64,000 nt of DNA, taken from Candidatus Accumulibacter sp. ACC003. Its GTDB lineage: Bacteria; Pseudomonadota; Gammaproteobacteria; Burkholderiales; Rhodocyclaceae. Below, piece after piece: positions 17,501 to 25,305 of the stretch. How positions within the stretch are numbered: position 1 is the stretch's first letter; each line of letters starts with the position of its first letter. The DNA is taken from NCBI RefSeq assembly GCF_907163085.1, contig NZ_CAJQTX010000001.1:637001-701000 (forward strand), given 5' to 3'. A program made the position numbers and the translations under genes. A model generated the notes under the pieces. The model was not told where the DNA came from and ran no database searches. It was given only the letters and a program-made list of their open reading frames with translations.

Positions 17501-20500
17501 TCCAGGCCTCGTACTGGCACTTCTTGGTATCCGAGGCGGTGCACGAACTCGCATCGACCCAGGGGTTGGGCCACGTCAACTGGCATTCCCTGGCGGTGCC
17601 GACGGTGAAGATTGTCCCGGTCGATTGGGCCAGCGGGGTGCAGGAGGCGACGTTGGAGTAGCCTGTCCAGGGCGTATATTGGCAGTCCGTCGTGTCAGAC
17701 TTGGTGCACGAAGAGGTGTTGGCGAACGCTGTCCACACCGTCTGGCACTGCGTGTTTTGGTCGGGAACGCAATTGGGCACATTGGTGAAGGTGGTCCAGA
17801 GGGTCTGGCAGTTCTTTGCCGTCGTGACGCTGTAGGGCGAACTGGTCGATTGCGGCACGGCCGTACAGGCGCCCGTGTTGCTCCAGCCGGTCCAGTTGGT
17901 GTATTGGCACTGCGTCTGCGTCGCACCGGAATCCACGACGGAGCACGTCGAGTTGCTCGCGACGTTGGACCAGTTGCCGTAGTTCACTGCGCACTGCTTG
18001 GCCGTCGTTACCGTATAGGGTGAGGCAGTGGATTTACCCACGTCCTCACAGGTCGGGTCAATGGCGTAGTTGCTCCAGCCGCCGTACTGGCAGCCGACTT
18101 TTGTCGACACGATGCAGGTCGCCGTGGTGTCGGCCCAGGGCGTCCAGCTGCCCGTCGTGCATTGAGTGGCGACTCCAACCGTGTACGGCGACCCGCTGGA
18201 TTGCGCTTGCGGCGTGCACGAGTCGACATTGGAATAGCCGGTCCAAGCCGTGTACTGGCACTTCATGGTCGGCGAGGTCGTGCATGACGACGCGTCGACC
18301 CAGGGGTTCGGCCACGTCGTCTGGCACTCGACCGCTACGCCGACGGTGTAGTTGGTCGGTCCGGGGGACTGCGCGACCGCTGTGCAGGCGCCGGTGTTCA
18401 CCCACGACGGCGACGTGTACTGGCATTGCGAGTCGGTGGTGTAGATCTTGGGGTCGTATTCGCCGCCGGTACCCGTTTCACCGCCGTCCACTTTCGTGCA
18501 GCTTGAAACACTGTTCCAAATTGACGGCGCCAATGTCTGGCACTGGACCCGGTTGGCGCCGCTATTTACCGGCGAACACGTAGCGACATCGCTCCAGCCG
18601 GTCCAGGTCGTGCCGCCGTTGCTGGAGGTTTTTTTCTGAACCTGGATCAGCTTCTGCTGTAGCTGGTAGGTCTTGCTCTGGAGCTGCGCCGCCTGGCTTT
18701 GTAGCTGCGATGTGCTTTCCTTATCCTGCGTCTTGGTTCTCGTCTGCAGATTTGCCGTTCTCCCGCGCAGCGGGCCGCTCCTTTTTTGCAGGGTGGAGGT
18801 CTGTACCTGGAGCTGGCTCAGCGTCTGACTCTGTTGCTGAGTGAAGGTGCTGATCTGGAGTTGCGAGGTCCGGCTTTGCCACTGCGGATCCTGGCTCTGG
18901 AGCTGCGACGTCCGCGTCTGCATCTGCGTGAAGGTGCTGATCTCGAGCAGCGCTTTCTGGCTCTGTTCCTTCTCGGTTTTCTTCTGCCGCAGCGTCGGCA
19001 AGGTGGGCGTTTCGGTCTTGACGATCTGCGTCGTGGTCATCTGCAGTTGCGGGCTGCCGCCATCGAGCTGCGGGCGGACTTCGAGCCCCGGGCCGTCCTG
19101 ATCGCCGACGGCGGTGACGCCGTTCCATTTGAAACCGGCACCCTCGTTCCAGTAGCCGTCGGTCGACAGAATGGTGACGTTCTGTTGACAGTAATGCTGG
19201 ACCGGGTCGACGACCTTGACACCGTTGAAAGTCAGTTCGTTCAGCCGGCCGGCGTAGAGGCGCCCGGCGTTCGACAGGGCGACGCGCAGCGGCGTCAAGG
19301 CGCCATCCTTTGGATAGGCGGTAAACAGTTTGTCGTACCAGGCTTTCTTCTGGGCGGCGTTGAACGAGTCGATATTCTGGAAGTCGGTCGTCGTGTTGTT
19401 GTTGATGGTCATGTAGCCGACGCGGAAGCTGCTGCCAATCGGCTCGAAAGACAGGCTGGTGGCGGTCTTCATGGCCTGCATGCGGGTCCGGTAATACGCC
19501 CACCAGTTGGCGTAGTTGGTCATTTCCTCGCTATGCGTGCACTCGCTGGCGGCACAGTCGCTGCGGGTGACCGCCTTGGGGTAGGTGGTTGTCGTCGGGG
19601 TGATCACGGTCAGCAGGTTTTCACCGGGTGCGAGGTTGGTCGCCGGGCGGGCAAAACTGCTGGCCGCAATCGACATCGAACCACTCTTGATGATCACCGG
19701 AGCCAGGTCGGTAATACCGGGAGCGCTGATAAGGACCGTGCTGCCGGTGGCGACGGCGTTGTAGCCGACGATCGTGCAGTTGCCGGCCAGCCCGTAGGTG
19801 CAGGCATTGATACTGGCCTCGATGGCGCTGGCCAGCGTCGTCGGCGAGCTGCTCGCCGCGATGGCCGCTGACAGGATCTCCCTGGCGTCGACGGTGATGC
19901 TGCTGATCGACGTGCTGCTGCTGCCGCTGATGGCGATTATGCTGGCGCGTGGCGCCGGCATGCGCGGGAAATTGAACGGAATATTGGCAGGGGTGTCTGG
20001 CGGCGGCGGGCTGGGGTCGACCTCGGTCGCCTGGCACGCGCCATCGGCAGGGGTGGGGGCCACTGCATCGGCGGCGGTCTTGCACCAGCGCAGGTAGGCT
20101 GGGATGGGATAGTCGACGCTGGGCGCGCTGAGGGCCTTGCAGGTCTTCAGGCTCCTGTTGGTACAGTATTCGCCGGCGACGGTGGTGAAGTAGTACGCGT
20201 TGCCGACCAGGTTGTTGGTGCCGGTACTCTGCACGCCGTAGCCGTCGTCCTTGACCGCGGTCCATGTGATCTGGCTGGGGTATGTTGTGGTGTCTGGCGT
20301 GCCGTCGGCCTGAAAATACTTGGGTGGGGAATAGGTGACCGCCGGGTTGTAGGCGATGCCGTTGAAGCGCGGGTTGTGGGTCTGATTGAGCTGCGTGCTC
20401 AGCCCTGCCCAGTCCGGGAGGTAATCCCAGTCCATGCTGCCCGAGTCGTCGAGGACGAACAGGATGTTGGGCGATATTTCGACCGACGAGGCGCCGGAGA

Positions 20501-20603
20501 GCGGCGAAGCGGCGAGTTGCGTGGGGGCCGCGTGCCCGCCGCTGGCGACGAGGAGCAAGGCGAGCAGCGCGCTCGATCGGATCATGTGTGGGATGGCTTC
20601 CAT
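14550..20603 (-). CDS. pilY1: PilC/PilY1-type type IV pilus tip adhesin, giant form
   Basis: PilY1/PilC proteins sit at the pilus tip and control extension, retraction and adhesion, often through calcium. This 2017-residue protein has a signal peptide (about residues 1-26, ending GGHAAP) and a von Willebrand A-like region opening with the MIDAS motif DDSGSMDWDYLPDWAG (about residue 52). It ends with the conserved C-terminal beta-propeller (about 1500-2000), containing RVYVAANDGMLHALDAATGE, a VYGGDQLGNLWRFDINGD segment and PVAGDI. Between them is an unusual insertion: a Gln-rich coil (about 525-655) and a Trp/Cys-rich repeat array (about 660-1150). Usual family members are about 1000-1400 residues. 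ATG at 20603 follows GAGGAG. It is the last gene of the pilE-fimT-pilV-pilW-pilX operon. Confidence 0.93.
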   Translation of the reverse strand: MEAIPHMIRSSALLALLLVASGGHAAPTQLAASPLSGASSVEISPNILFVLDDSGSMDWDYLPDWAGLSTQLNQTHNPRFNGIAYNPAVTYSPPKYFQADGTPDTTTYPSQITWTAVKDDGYGVQSTGTNNLVGNAYYFTTVAGEYCTNRSLKTCKALSAPSVDYPIPAYLRWCKTAADAVAPTPADGACQATEVDPSPPPPDTPANIPFNFPRMPAPRASIIAISGSSSTSISSITVDAREILSAAIAASSSPTTLASAIEASINACTYGLAGNCTIVGYNAVATGSTVLISAPGITDLAPVIIKSGSMSIAASSFARPATNLAPGENLLTVITPTTTTYPKAVTRSDCAASECTHSEEMTNYANWWAYYRTRMQAMKTATSLSFEPIGSSFRVGYMTINNNTTTDFQNIDSFNAAQKKAWYDKLFTAYPKDGALTPLRVALSNAGRLYAGRLNELTFNGVKVVDPVQHYCQQNVTILSTDGYWNEGAGFKWNGVTAVGDQDGPGLEVRPQLDGGSPQLQMTTTQIVKTETPTLPTLRQKKTEKEQSQKALLEISTFTQMQTRTSQLQSQDPQWQSRTSQLQISTFTQQQSQTLSQLQVQTSTLQKRSGPLRGRTANLQTRTKTQDKESTSQLQSQAAQLQSKTYQLQQKLIQVQKKTSSNGGTTWTGWSDVATCSPVNSGANRVQCQTLAPSIWNSVSSCTKVDGGETGTGGEYDPKIYTTDSQCQYTSPSWVNTGACTAVAQSPGPTNYTVGVAVECQTTWPNPWVDASSCTTSPTMKCQYTAWTGYSNVDSCTPQAQSSGSPYTVGVATQCTTGSWTPWADTTATCIVSTKVGCQYGGWSNYAIDPTCEDVGKSTASPYTVTTAKQCAVNYGNWSNVASNSTCSVVDSGATQTQCQYTNWTGWSNTGACTAVPQSTSSPYSVTTAKNCQTLWTTFTNVPNCVPDQNTQCQTVWTAFANTSSCTKSDTTDCQYTPWTGYSNVASCTPLAQSTGTIFTVGTARECQLTWPNPWVDASSCTASDTKKCQYEAWSGWSNTGACSEVAQANDYSVSLARECQTDWTPWTTTALCDPNAPNTKCQTSWPNPWADWTGDIACATSETLKCKTVPVIAEWTDDPLCTAGYVKGVTTYCQNVIPPPVTSFVASVDKCQEGTFDGVITTCDTLTTGPTNVGVCTAADASEGNNWVTTKCPVVALGPTSDTLADVAEYYWKTDLRDPLQLPDRCTGGPVVSGNVTTYNDVCVNDAKNPRQFMNTYTLGLGASGLMQYQADYLTASSGDFNSLNLGVTADPATGLCPWQKFGECNWPKPESDSQTNIDDLWHAAVNGRGTYFSASDPASLATGISGALSNVGVKAGALAAVTVTSPNLVAGNENSVFEVSFKAGEWSGDVVKRTIDASTGELSEPVWAAQALLDAKVSGGTHMARTIYTYDSTTVPPTTKLKPFLWGNLSAAEKAYFELPAIKTLSQFCEIGTICLTADTQANADEEPLLDFVRGDKTNEGPLVNLGSYYRQRAHLLGDIAGSEAVYVRGSPWNYADLQYGAFKTANNSRAARVYVAANDGMLHALDAATGEEAWAYVPRIVMPSLYKLADKNYAAPTRHQFLVDGTPVAGDICVSDCASSSAVWKTILVGGLNHGGRGYYALDVTDPAAPKGLWEFTDDNLGYTYGNPVITKLKDGTWVVIVTSGYNNITPGDGEGRLFILNAASGAVIRTISTGVGDTTTPSGLARIAGWANFPDNNNTTQRVYGGDQLGNLWRFDINGDVPVTVDPPVYDAQRLAHLVDASGVAQPITSKPELGKVGSHSVVFIGTGQLLGSDDLVTAQQQSLYAIKDRLTGTDDYGSPRPLVPVQVDPVPGSFVAQTLIAGVCPAGNAYCTEGDPIVKVSEQKPVDFDTNDGWYIDFPVLGERVNTDLRLQLGTLAFNTNTPTTGACVPVGVSFAYFLDYRTGGAVEGTDGLIGSKLGDYLSTAPSVIRLEDGTIKELIRTDSPDTITAPVPTAPTPLDTRRVSWRELVTE
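17250..18625 (-). repeat. Internal Trp/Cys-rich coding repeats of pilY1
   Basis: About a dozen degenerate units of some 35-45 residues are encoded here. Each pairs a CQY/CQT motif with 'W-T-G-W/Y-S-N' and a following Cys, for example CQYTNWTGWSNTGACTAVPQ, CQYTAWTGYSNVDSCTP and CQTTWPNPWVDASSC. Spacer segments such as SPYTVTTAK and SPYTVGVA also recur. Cysteines occur in near-regular pairs. The repetition is clear at the protein level and partial at the DNA level. Confidence 0.85.
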
Positions 20604-20633
20604 GGCGAACTCCTCGTCAAATACTCTGGGGAC

Positions 20634-21281
20634 CTATAGCGCAACGATCGTCTGGATGTAGGCAACGGTGTTGCGTGGTCCGGCGATGCGCGTGGTGATC
20701 CGGTAATACACTTGGTTGTTGGTCAGCGGCTGGACGCCGCCAGCGCCAAGGCTGCCGCCGGTGTTGATGCCGGCGGGTTGCTTGGCGCAATTGGCGAGGT
20801 GCGGCGCGCCTCTTTGTTCACACAGGCGGTGAACGACGTAAGAGACGGTATTACCGGCGGGGTCGATTCCCAGGGTAACGGCCTGGGCGGCGAGCGTGGC
20901 GATCCAGAATGCGTCCCAGGACTGATTCGCCGCTGGGTCCTGCCTGAGAGCGACGTAGCCGTTGGCGTCGGTAATCCCCGGCGCGACGGCAACGGGATTA
21001 CTGTCCTGGTGCAGCGCGGTGTCACCGAGCACGTTATGGAGATCCAGCCAGTTGGTGAGGGTGACTTCGGTGCTTCGTTCGCCGGCGTGCACGGCCGACT
21101 GATGAAACGACAGGTTGCCGGCGACGAGGTTGGCGGTGTCGACCGAGCGCATCAGCGCGACCCCGGCCAGCGTCAGCGCGACCAGGATGATCAACGCGAC
21201 GAGCAGGACGACGCCGCCTTGCCTGGCGGGCGTGTCGCCGACGCCCGGTCGGCGGCGGTTGGGGGTTGGCCTCAGGTACAT
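20634..21281 (-). CDS. pilX: Type IV pilus minor pilin assembly protein PilX
   Basis: A 215-residue PilX-family protein. After a basic, Pro-rich leader it has the pilin-like transmembrane helix GGVVLLVALIILVALTLAGV (about residues 22-41) and then ALMRSVDTANLVAGNLSFHQ, the PilX N-terminal signature. PilX helps prime pilus assembly with PilV, PilW and the tip protein PilY1. ATG at 21281 overlaps the pilW 3' end by 10 bp. The soluble domain has a Cys pair (RLCEQRG, LANCAK). PilY1 starts 30 bp downstream. Confidence 0.88.
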   Translation of the reverse strand: MYLRPTPNRRRPGVGDTPARQGGVVLLVALIILVALTLAGVALMRSVDTANLVAGNLSFHQSAVHAGERSTEVTLTNWLDLHNVLGDTALHQDSNPVAVAPGITDANGYVALRQDPAANQSWDAFWIATLAAQAVTLGIDPAGNTVSYVVHRLCEQRGAPHLANCAKQPAGINTGGSLGAGGVQPLTNNQVYYRITTRIAGPRNTVAYIQTIVAL

Positions 21282-22342
21282 GCGGACATCCAGGGAAGAT
21301 TGCGGAGCGGGATGACGGTCTCGAAAACCTTGTAGCGGTAGTTCTGCCAGTTGGCCCGCGCGCTCAGGTCAATGTTGGGTGCGGCGTCGTCGCCACTGCC
21401 GGCCCAGGTCGGTGCCGCGGCGGTAAGCTGGCCGCGATCGACCTGGCTGTTGCGCGCCACGACGGCGATGCGCAGCGCCGACGTTCTCGCCCACAAGCAC
21501 GCCAGCGCCGCCTGGTTGGCATCGGCTGGCGTGGTCTGGTTCCAGCTGTCAACGCCGCTCGTCGCCGTCGAGGCGTGCCCATACTCGGCGCGCAAGCTAA
21601 CGATGTCGTTGGCGATCGGTACCCAGCTGGCGCTGCAGGTGCCATCGCCTGCCGTACAGTCGGCGCCACAATCGGCCAGGAGGTAGTTGCAGACGGTCAG
21701 GTTGCCGGCACGAACGGCGTAAGCGAGGATTCTCGGATTGCCGCCGAGGTTGAACAGTGTGCCACCGTCGACGGCACCACTCGCGGCGATCGCGATATTG
21801 GGTGCGGCGACGGCGGTAACCTGCGCCATCGCCAGCGCGCAACCGTTGAGCGGCGCCGCCGGTGCGGCGACGACCCACTGATTTGCCGAATAGTTGATCG
21901 CCGTGGACACGGCGATCAGTTCGCCGTTGACAGCGGTGACGACGTCGCCTTCGGGCGGCCCCTCGTTGTTGCCGAAGGTCACCAGCAGGGTATCGCTGTT
22001 GGCGTCGCCGGCTGGTACGTCGGCGTTGATCACCACCGGCGCCAGTTGCGTCAGGGTGCGGCTCGCTGGTGCCGGCAAGGTCAGCGGGCAGCCCATGGCA
22101 TTCAGTGCGTTGAAACCGTAGCCGCCCTGGCGGATGTCGCGCTGCAGCGCGTACAGCGCGATGGCGCCATTGCTCTGGGCGTCGCCGCTGCCGGTCGTCG
22201 TTCGCCGCTGCCCCTCGGCGACCGAAAAGACCTGCATCATGACGATCAGTCCGATCATGCCGATGACCATGGCGACCATGACTTCGACCAGCGTGAAGCC
22301 CTGGGGAACGATCCTTGCGGTGGCTAGCGAACGTTTTTTCAT
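21272..22342 (-). CDS. pilW: Type IV pilus minor pilin PilW
   Basis: A 356-residue minor pilin. It has a short basic leader, then the prepilin peptidase site and methylation motif QGFTLVEVMVAMVIGMIGLI, with G before F and the conserved Glu at +5. The downstream segment with ALQRDIRQGGYGFN is characteristic of PilW. The C-terminal globular part holds several Cys residues (CNYLLADCGADCTAGDGTC), probably disulfide-bonded. It starts 6 bp after the pilV stop and overlaps pilX. Confidence 0.92.
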   Translation of the reverse strand: MKKRSLATARIVPQGFTLVEVMVAMVIGMIGLIVMMQVFSVAEGQRRTTTGSGDAQSNGAIALYALQRDIRQGGYGFNALNAMGCPLTLPAPASRTLTQLAPVVINADVPAGDANSDTLLVTFGNNEGPPEGDVVTAVNGELIAVSTAINYSANQWVVAAPAAPLNGCALAMAQVTAVAAPNIAIAASGAVDGGTLFNLGGNPRILAYAVRAGNLTVCNYLLADCGADCTAGDGTCSASWVPIANDIVSLRAEYGHASTATSGVDSWNQTTPADANQAALACLWARTSALRIAVVARNSQVDRGQLTAAAPTWAGSGDDAAPNIDLSARANWQNYRYKVFETVIPLRNLPWMSACT

Positions 22343-22348
22343 GTCGGT

Positions 22349-22813
22349 CTACGGGTTGCGGACGATTTGCGAGACGACGGTATATTGGTGGCGTTCAGCC
22401 GCCGGCATTCCGGGGGTACGCCAGAAGAGCGTGACCGCGACCTGACCATCGCCGGGGACGAAGTCGACTGTCGGCAGCGTGGACACCACGTCGCCGTCGG
22501 CAGCGGCGACGCCGGGCAGCCCGTCGGTGCCGGCGACGTCGGCGAGCCAGGCGTTGTAGGCGTCGCCACCAGTCTTGAAGTTGGTCTCGAGGTCGCTCAG
22601 GTCACCGCCGCTGACCCACATCTGCCCGATCAGCCGGTTGGCGAGCAGCGTCGCGTCGGTGCGGTACCTGGCGTCGCCGGTGAGTTTGATCGAGACGGCT
22701 TGCAGGGCGACCAAGGACAGGATTCCCAGCGAGAAGACGAGGATCGCGATCAGCGCTTCGAGCAGCATGACGCCCGCTTGTCCCTGGATCGGTGTGGGTT
22801 GTTTGTTCATCAT
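22349..22813 (-). CDS. pilV: Type IV pilus modification / minor pilin PilV
   Basis: A 154-residue minor pilin. After the leader [14 protein letters not shown] comes the hydrophobic helix VMLLEALIAILVFSLGILSL with the +5 Glu, and then VALQAVSIKLTGDARYRT, matching PilV. The processing site reads GQAG-V rather than the canonical G-F. Start at 22813 overlaps the fimT stop as TGATG; the longer upstream frame is a shadow of fimT. The ATG is duplicated (ATGATG), so either could be the start. Confidence 0.9.
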   Translation of the reverse strand: MMNKQPTPIQGQAGVMLLEALIAILVFSLGILSLVALQAVSIKLTGDARYRTDATLLANRLIGQMWVSGGDLSDLETNFKTGGDAYNAWLADVAGTDGLPGVAAADGDVVSTLPTVDFVPGDGQVAVTLFWRTPGMPAAERHQYTVVSQIVRNP

Positions 22814-23397
22814 CAGCACGCCTGCGTGTCGCCATCGGGCAAGGCTGGATCGCACATGCGAATCTGGCCGCCGAGCGAAACCACGATGCGCAGGCAACGA
22901 ACCGGCCCACCGAGCGCGATACAGGTGGCGCCGGTGCTGCTGGTGACGTCGATGACGCCGTTGGGCGCCGCGGACAGGCGACCCAGGCCGGTGAAAAGGT
23001 ACTCGGACTGTCCCGCCGCCACAGTGGTCGTCGTCGTGCCGTCGCTGCCACTGTGGAGCTGGATGATGCGTGGGGCGACGGTGTCGGAGGGTGGCGTCGC
23101 ACACTTGTCGACGCCGGTGCTGGGGTCGTCGACGCTGACCACCCAGTTCGGACCGGCATTGGCCAGCGCGCAGGTGTCATCAATCGTCGTCACCAGCGAG
23201 AAGCGGACGCGGGCGTTGCGGCGCACGGCTTCGGCGCGTGCCAGTTGCAGGCCGTTGAGCACCGACTCGGCGGCGGTGCGCACCTTGATGTTGCGCAGCC
23301 AGTCGCGAAAAGTCGGTATGGCGAGGCTCATCAGGATGCCCAGGATGGCCATGCCGACGATCAGTTCGATCAGGCTGAAGCCGCGCAGTGCTTTCAA
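22813..23397 (-). CDS. fimT: Minor pseudopilin FimT / GspH-like
   Basis: A 194-residue pilin-like protein. The leader MKALR precedes the cleavage and methylation site [20 protein letters not shown], then [11 protein letters not shown], typical of the FimT/FimU/GspH group. A C-terminal Cys pair occurs (CLRIVVS...[13 protein letters not shown]). The start appears to be TTG at 23397, overlapping the pilE stop (TTGA); no alternative ATG lies close by in frame, so translation probably depends on coupling with pilE. Confidence 0.87.
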   Translation of the reverse strand: MKALRGFSLIELIVGMAILGILMSLAIPTFRDWLRNIKVRTAAESVLNGLQLARAEAVRRNARVRFSLVTTIDDTCALANAGPNWVVSVDDPSTGVDKCATPPSDTVAPRIIQLHSGSDGTTTTTVAAGQSEYLFTGLGRLSAAPNGVIDVTSSTGATCIALGGPVRCLRIVVSLGGQIRMCDPALPDGDTQAC

Positions 23398-23834
23398 CAG
23401 CCACCTCCCTTGCTTGTAATCCAGCAGGTCGTCAGCGCATGTATCCAGCCTGACGGCGCCGGGCTCGCAATCGTGCTGGTCCTTCCGTTAGCTTGGTCTA
23501 CCGCGTAGGTGAAGCCGGCCATTGAACTCTTGCCGGTGGCGGTCAGGGTATACACCTCGGCATCACCGACTGCTGCCGGGCACGCGGCGGTGAAATTGAA
23601 GTAGGTGCCGCTATTGTCGGTGGCGCAAGCCGGCGCAGCGAGAAAGGTATGCTGATCCTGAAAGAACTGCTCCATCCGCACGCGCGCCGCAGCCAGACCC
23701 GACGTTGCATGCGTGATTCGTGAGCGGATCAGGTAATCGGAATAGGCGGGAACGGCGATCGCCGTCAGGATGCCGATGATGATCACGACGATCATGATTT
23801 CGATCAGGGTGAAGCCACTCTGGTATTTTTTCAC
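23394..23834 (-). CDS. pilE: Type IV pilin PilE
   Basis: A 146-residue type IV prepilin. A GTG start at 23834 follows GAGGAG by 6 nt. The leader MKKYQS precedes the cleavage motif [20 protein letters not shown], then [14 protein letters not shown], the classical class IVa sequence with the +5 Glu. The C-terminal disulfide loop is visible ([16 protein letters not shown]) with a later Cys pair. In this gene order it most resembles the PilE minor pilin of the pilV-W-X-Y1-E operon rather than the major PilA subunit. It opens the operon downstream of a good promoter. Confidence 0.92.
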   Translation of the reverse strand: MKKYQSGFTLIEIMIVVIIIGILTAIAVPAYSDYLIRSRITHATSGLAAARVRMEQFFQDQHTFLAAPACATDNSGTYFNFTAACPAAVGDAEVYTLTATGKSSMAGFTYAVDQANGRTSTIASPAPSGWIHALTTCWITSKGGGC

Positions 23835-23886
23835 GGTGCTCCTCGGCAGCAGGGTGGCCGGCGAACGCGCACCGGCGAATGGTGCA

Positions 23887-23915
23887 ATCATAGTCGAGCG
23901 TCGCGGCGACACCAA
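23887..23915 (-). promoter_or_regulatory. Promoter of the pilE-fimT-pilVWX-pilY1 operon
   Basis: On the minus strand TTGGTG (23915-23910) and TATGAT (23892-23887) are 17 bp apart. A start near 23880 would give a 46-nt leader before the GTG at 23834. No sigma-54 site of the kind that drives pilA in Pseudomonas is seen here. Confidence 0.55.
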
Positions 23916-24026
23916 TGCCGGGCGATATACGGCGCTTTGTGCCGGACGAGTGGCGCGGCAGGCGCTGCCGACGACGGTAGAATCCAGCTTCCGCCGGCTT
24001 CGGCACCTTCCTTGCAGGCCGCAGGC

Positions 24027-24890
24027 GTGGTGACATTGTTCTTCTCGGACGCTCGCCTCAAGGACGCATGCTTGTCGCCGCTGGCGGCTGCGCTGCTGGC
24101 ATCGTTGGTGCTGCATCTGCTGCTGCTGGTGGCTCTGCAGTTCGCCGCCGGGTCTGCTGCGGGCGAGCGGCTGGCCGGGTCGGCCTTGCAGGCGACGCTG
24201 AACGCGTCTGTTGGCGGCGAGGCGCCCGGCGAGAGCGCTGCGCAGACTGCGCTGCCGAGCGCGCTGCCCGGCGACGAGGGCGACGCCGTCGAAGCGGCCG
24301 CGGCCGCGCCGGCTGCTCTTGATGGTGTCGAGGATTTGGGGCAGCGGCAGCTGGCGACGTCGCTGCCACTCGACGAGTCGGCACCGCTGCCGTTGGCGTC
24401 GCCGAGCGAATCGCCGACCGAGTCGCAGGCAGAGTCGCTTACCGACTCGCCGCTGGGCCAGTGGTATTTCCCGCGTTCGCAGCTGACGCGTGCAGCGGAA
24501 TTGCGCGACGAGCCGCCGATCGTTACGCCGCCGAACGAGGCGCCGGCAAGTGGCAAGCTGGTGTTACGCGTACTCTTGGGTGCCGGCGGTGCGGTAGACC
24601 GAATCGAAGTCAGCCGCAGCAGCCTGCCGCCGGCCTACGATGCGGCGGTCGTCAGCGCCTTTACCGGTCTACGCTTTCGTCCCGGCGAGATTGACGGCAT
24701 GCCGGTGCGCAGCGAAGCGCGTTTCGAGATCGCCTTCGACGCCGACGAGATCGGCAGCAGCCACGCCGCCGGCCGAAGCGCGACCGCTGGCCGGCGAGCG
24801 CCGCTCGGCGTTCCGCCCGAGACTGGCGCGGCGGCCAGGAAGGTCGTCGAAGGTGCCAGGCCCGCTGCGCGTTTACCGGCCACGCGCTAG
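24027..24890 (+). CDS. TonB-like energy transducer / C-terminal TonB domain protein
   Basis: A protein of about 287 residues with one N-terminal transmembrane helix ([20 protein letters not shown]), a long Ala/Ser/Pro/Glu-rich periplasmic linker, and a C-terminal region resembling the TonB domain ([20 protein letters not shown] ... [21 protein letters not shown]). TonB proteins couple the ExbBD proton channel to outer-membrane receptors. No exbB or exbD is adjacent. The start is uncertain: two consecutive GTG codons at 24027/24030 precede [11 protein letters not shown]; an upstream TTG at 23937 would run into the pil promoter region. It diverges from pilE. Confidence 0.65.
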   Translation: MVTLFFSDARLKDACLSPLAAALLASLVLHLLLLVALQFAAGSAAGERLAGSALQATLNASVGGEAPGESAAQTALPSALPGDEGDAVEAAAAAPAALDGVEDLGQRQLATSLPLDESAPLPLASPSESPTESQAESLTDSPLGQWYFPRSQLTRAAELRDEPPIVTPPNEAPASGKLVLRVLLGAGGAVDRIEVSRSSLPPAYDAAVVSAFTGLRFRPGEIDGMPVRSEARFEIAFDADEIGSSHAAGRSATAGRRAPLGVPPETGAAARKVVEGARPAARLPATR

Positions 24891-24895
24891 GGTAG

Positions 24896-25305
24896 CGTTG
24901 CACGCTGTATCGACCATACGAGGCTGCGCAAGCGATTTTCTGACGATGCGCCTGGCTCGCGCGCGTCAAATCAGAGGGTGGAGCTGGATTGCCGCGTCGG
25001 CTTTGCCTCCTCGCAATGACGGTGTGGGTACGCTGCCGGCCTTGTCGCGCGTCCACAGCGGGTCGGATTAGGGGGCTGGTTTCGGGCGCTTTCCTGGCGC
25101 TGCGCCTGGCCCGTGCCGCGTCATTGCGAGGAGGCGGAGCCGACGTGGCAATCCAGAGTTCTGCTCCTGGCGTTGGTACGGTGTCGGTGCGCTGGTTTTC
25201 TTTCGCGAGCGCAGCTTGTCAATGACGGTGTGGGTGCGGTGCGGGCTTTGTCGCGCGTCCGGGGCTGGCTTCGGGCGCTTGCAAGTTTGTTGCGTTGCTG
25301 GCTAC
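24896..25305. repeat. Dispersed-repeat patch, copies 2 and 3
   Basis: This 410-bp non-coding stretch contains one direct copy (24985-25020) and one inverted copy (25120-25155) of the 36-bp core at 1280-1315. Flanking segments are repeated too: 'caatgacggtgtgggt' occurs at about 25013 and 25220, and 'ttgtcgcgcgtcc' at about 25043 and 25249. The two cores form an imperfect inverted pair about 100 bp apart. No protein is credible here. Confidence 0.75.

Noticed and set aside
17250-18625. Repeated structure that might suggest a CRISPR array
   Set aside because: The repeats are degenerate, lie inside a continuous coding frame and translate into Trp/Cys protein units; no constant-length direct repeats with unique spacers were seen anywhere in the window.
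23887-24026. Sigma-54 promoter for pilE
   Set aside because: I searched the minus strand for the -24/-12 pattern seen at 13719 and did not find it; a sigma-70 type pair with 17-bp spacing explains the operon better.
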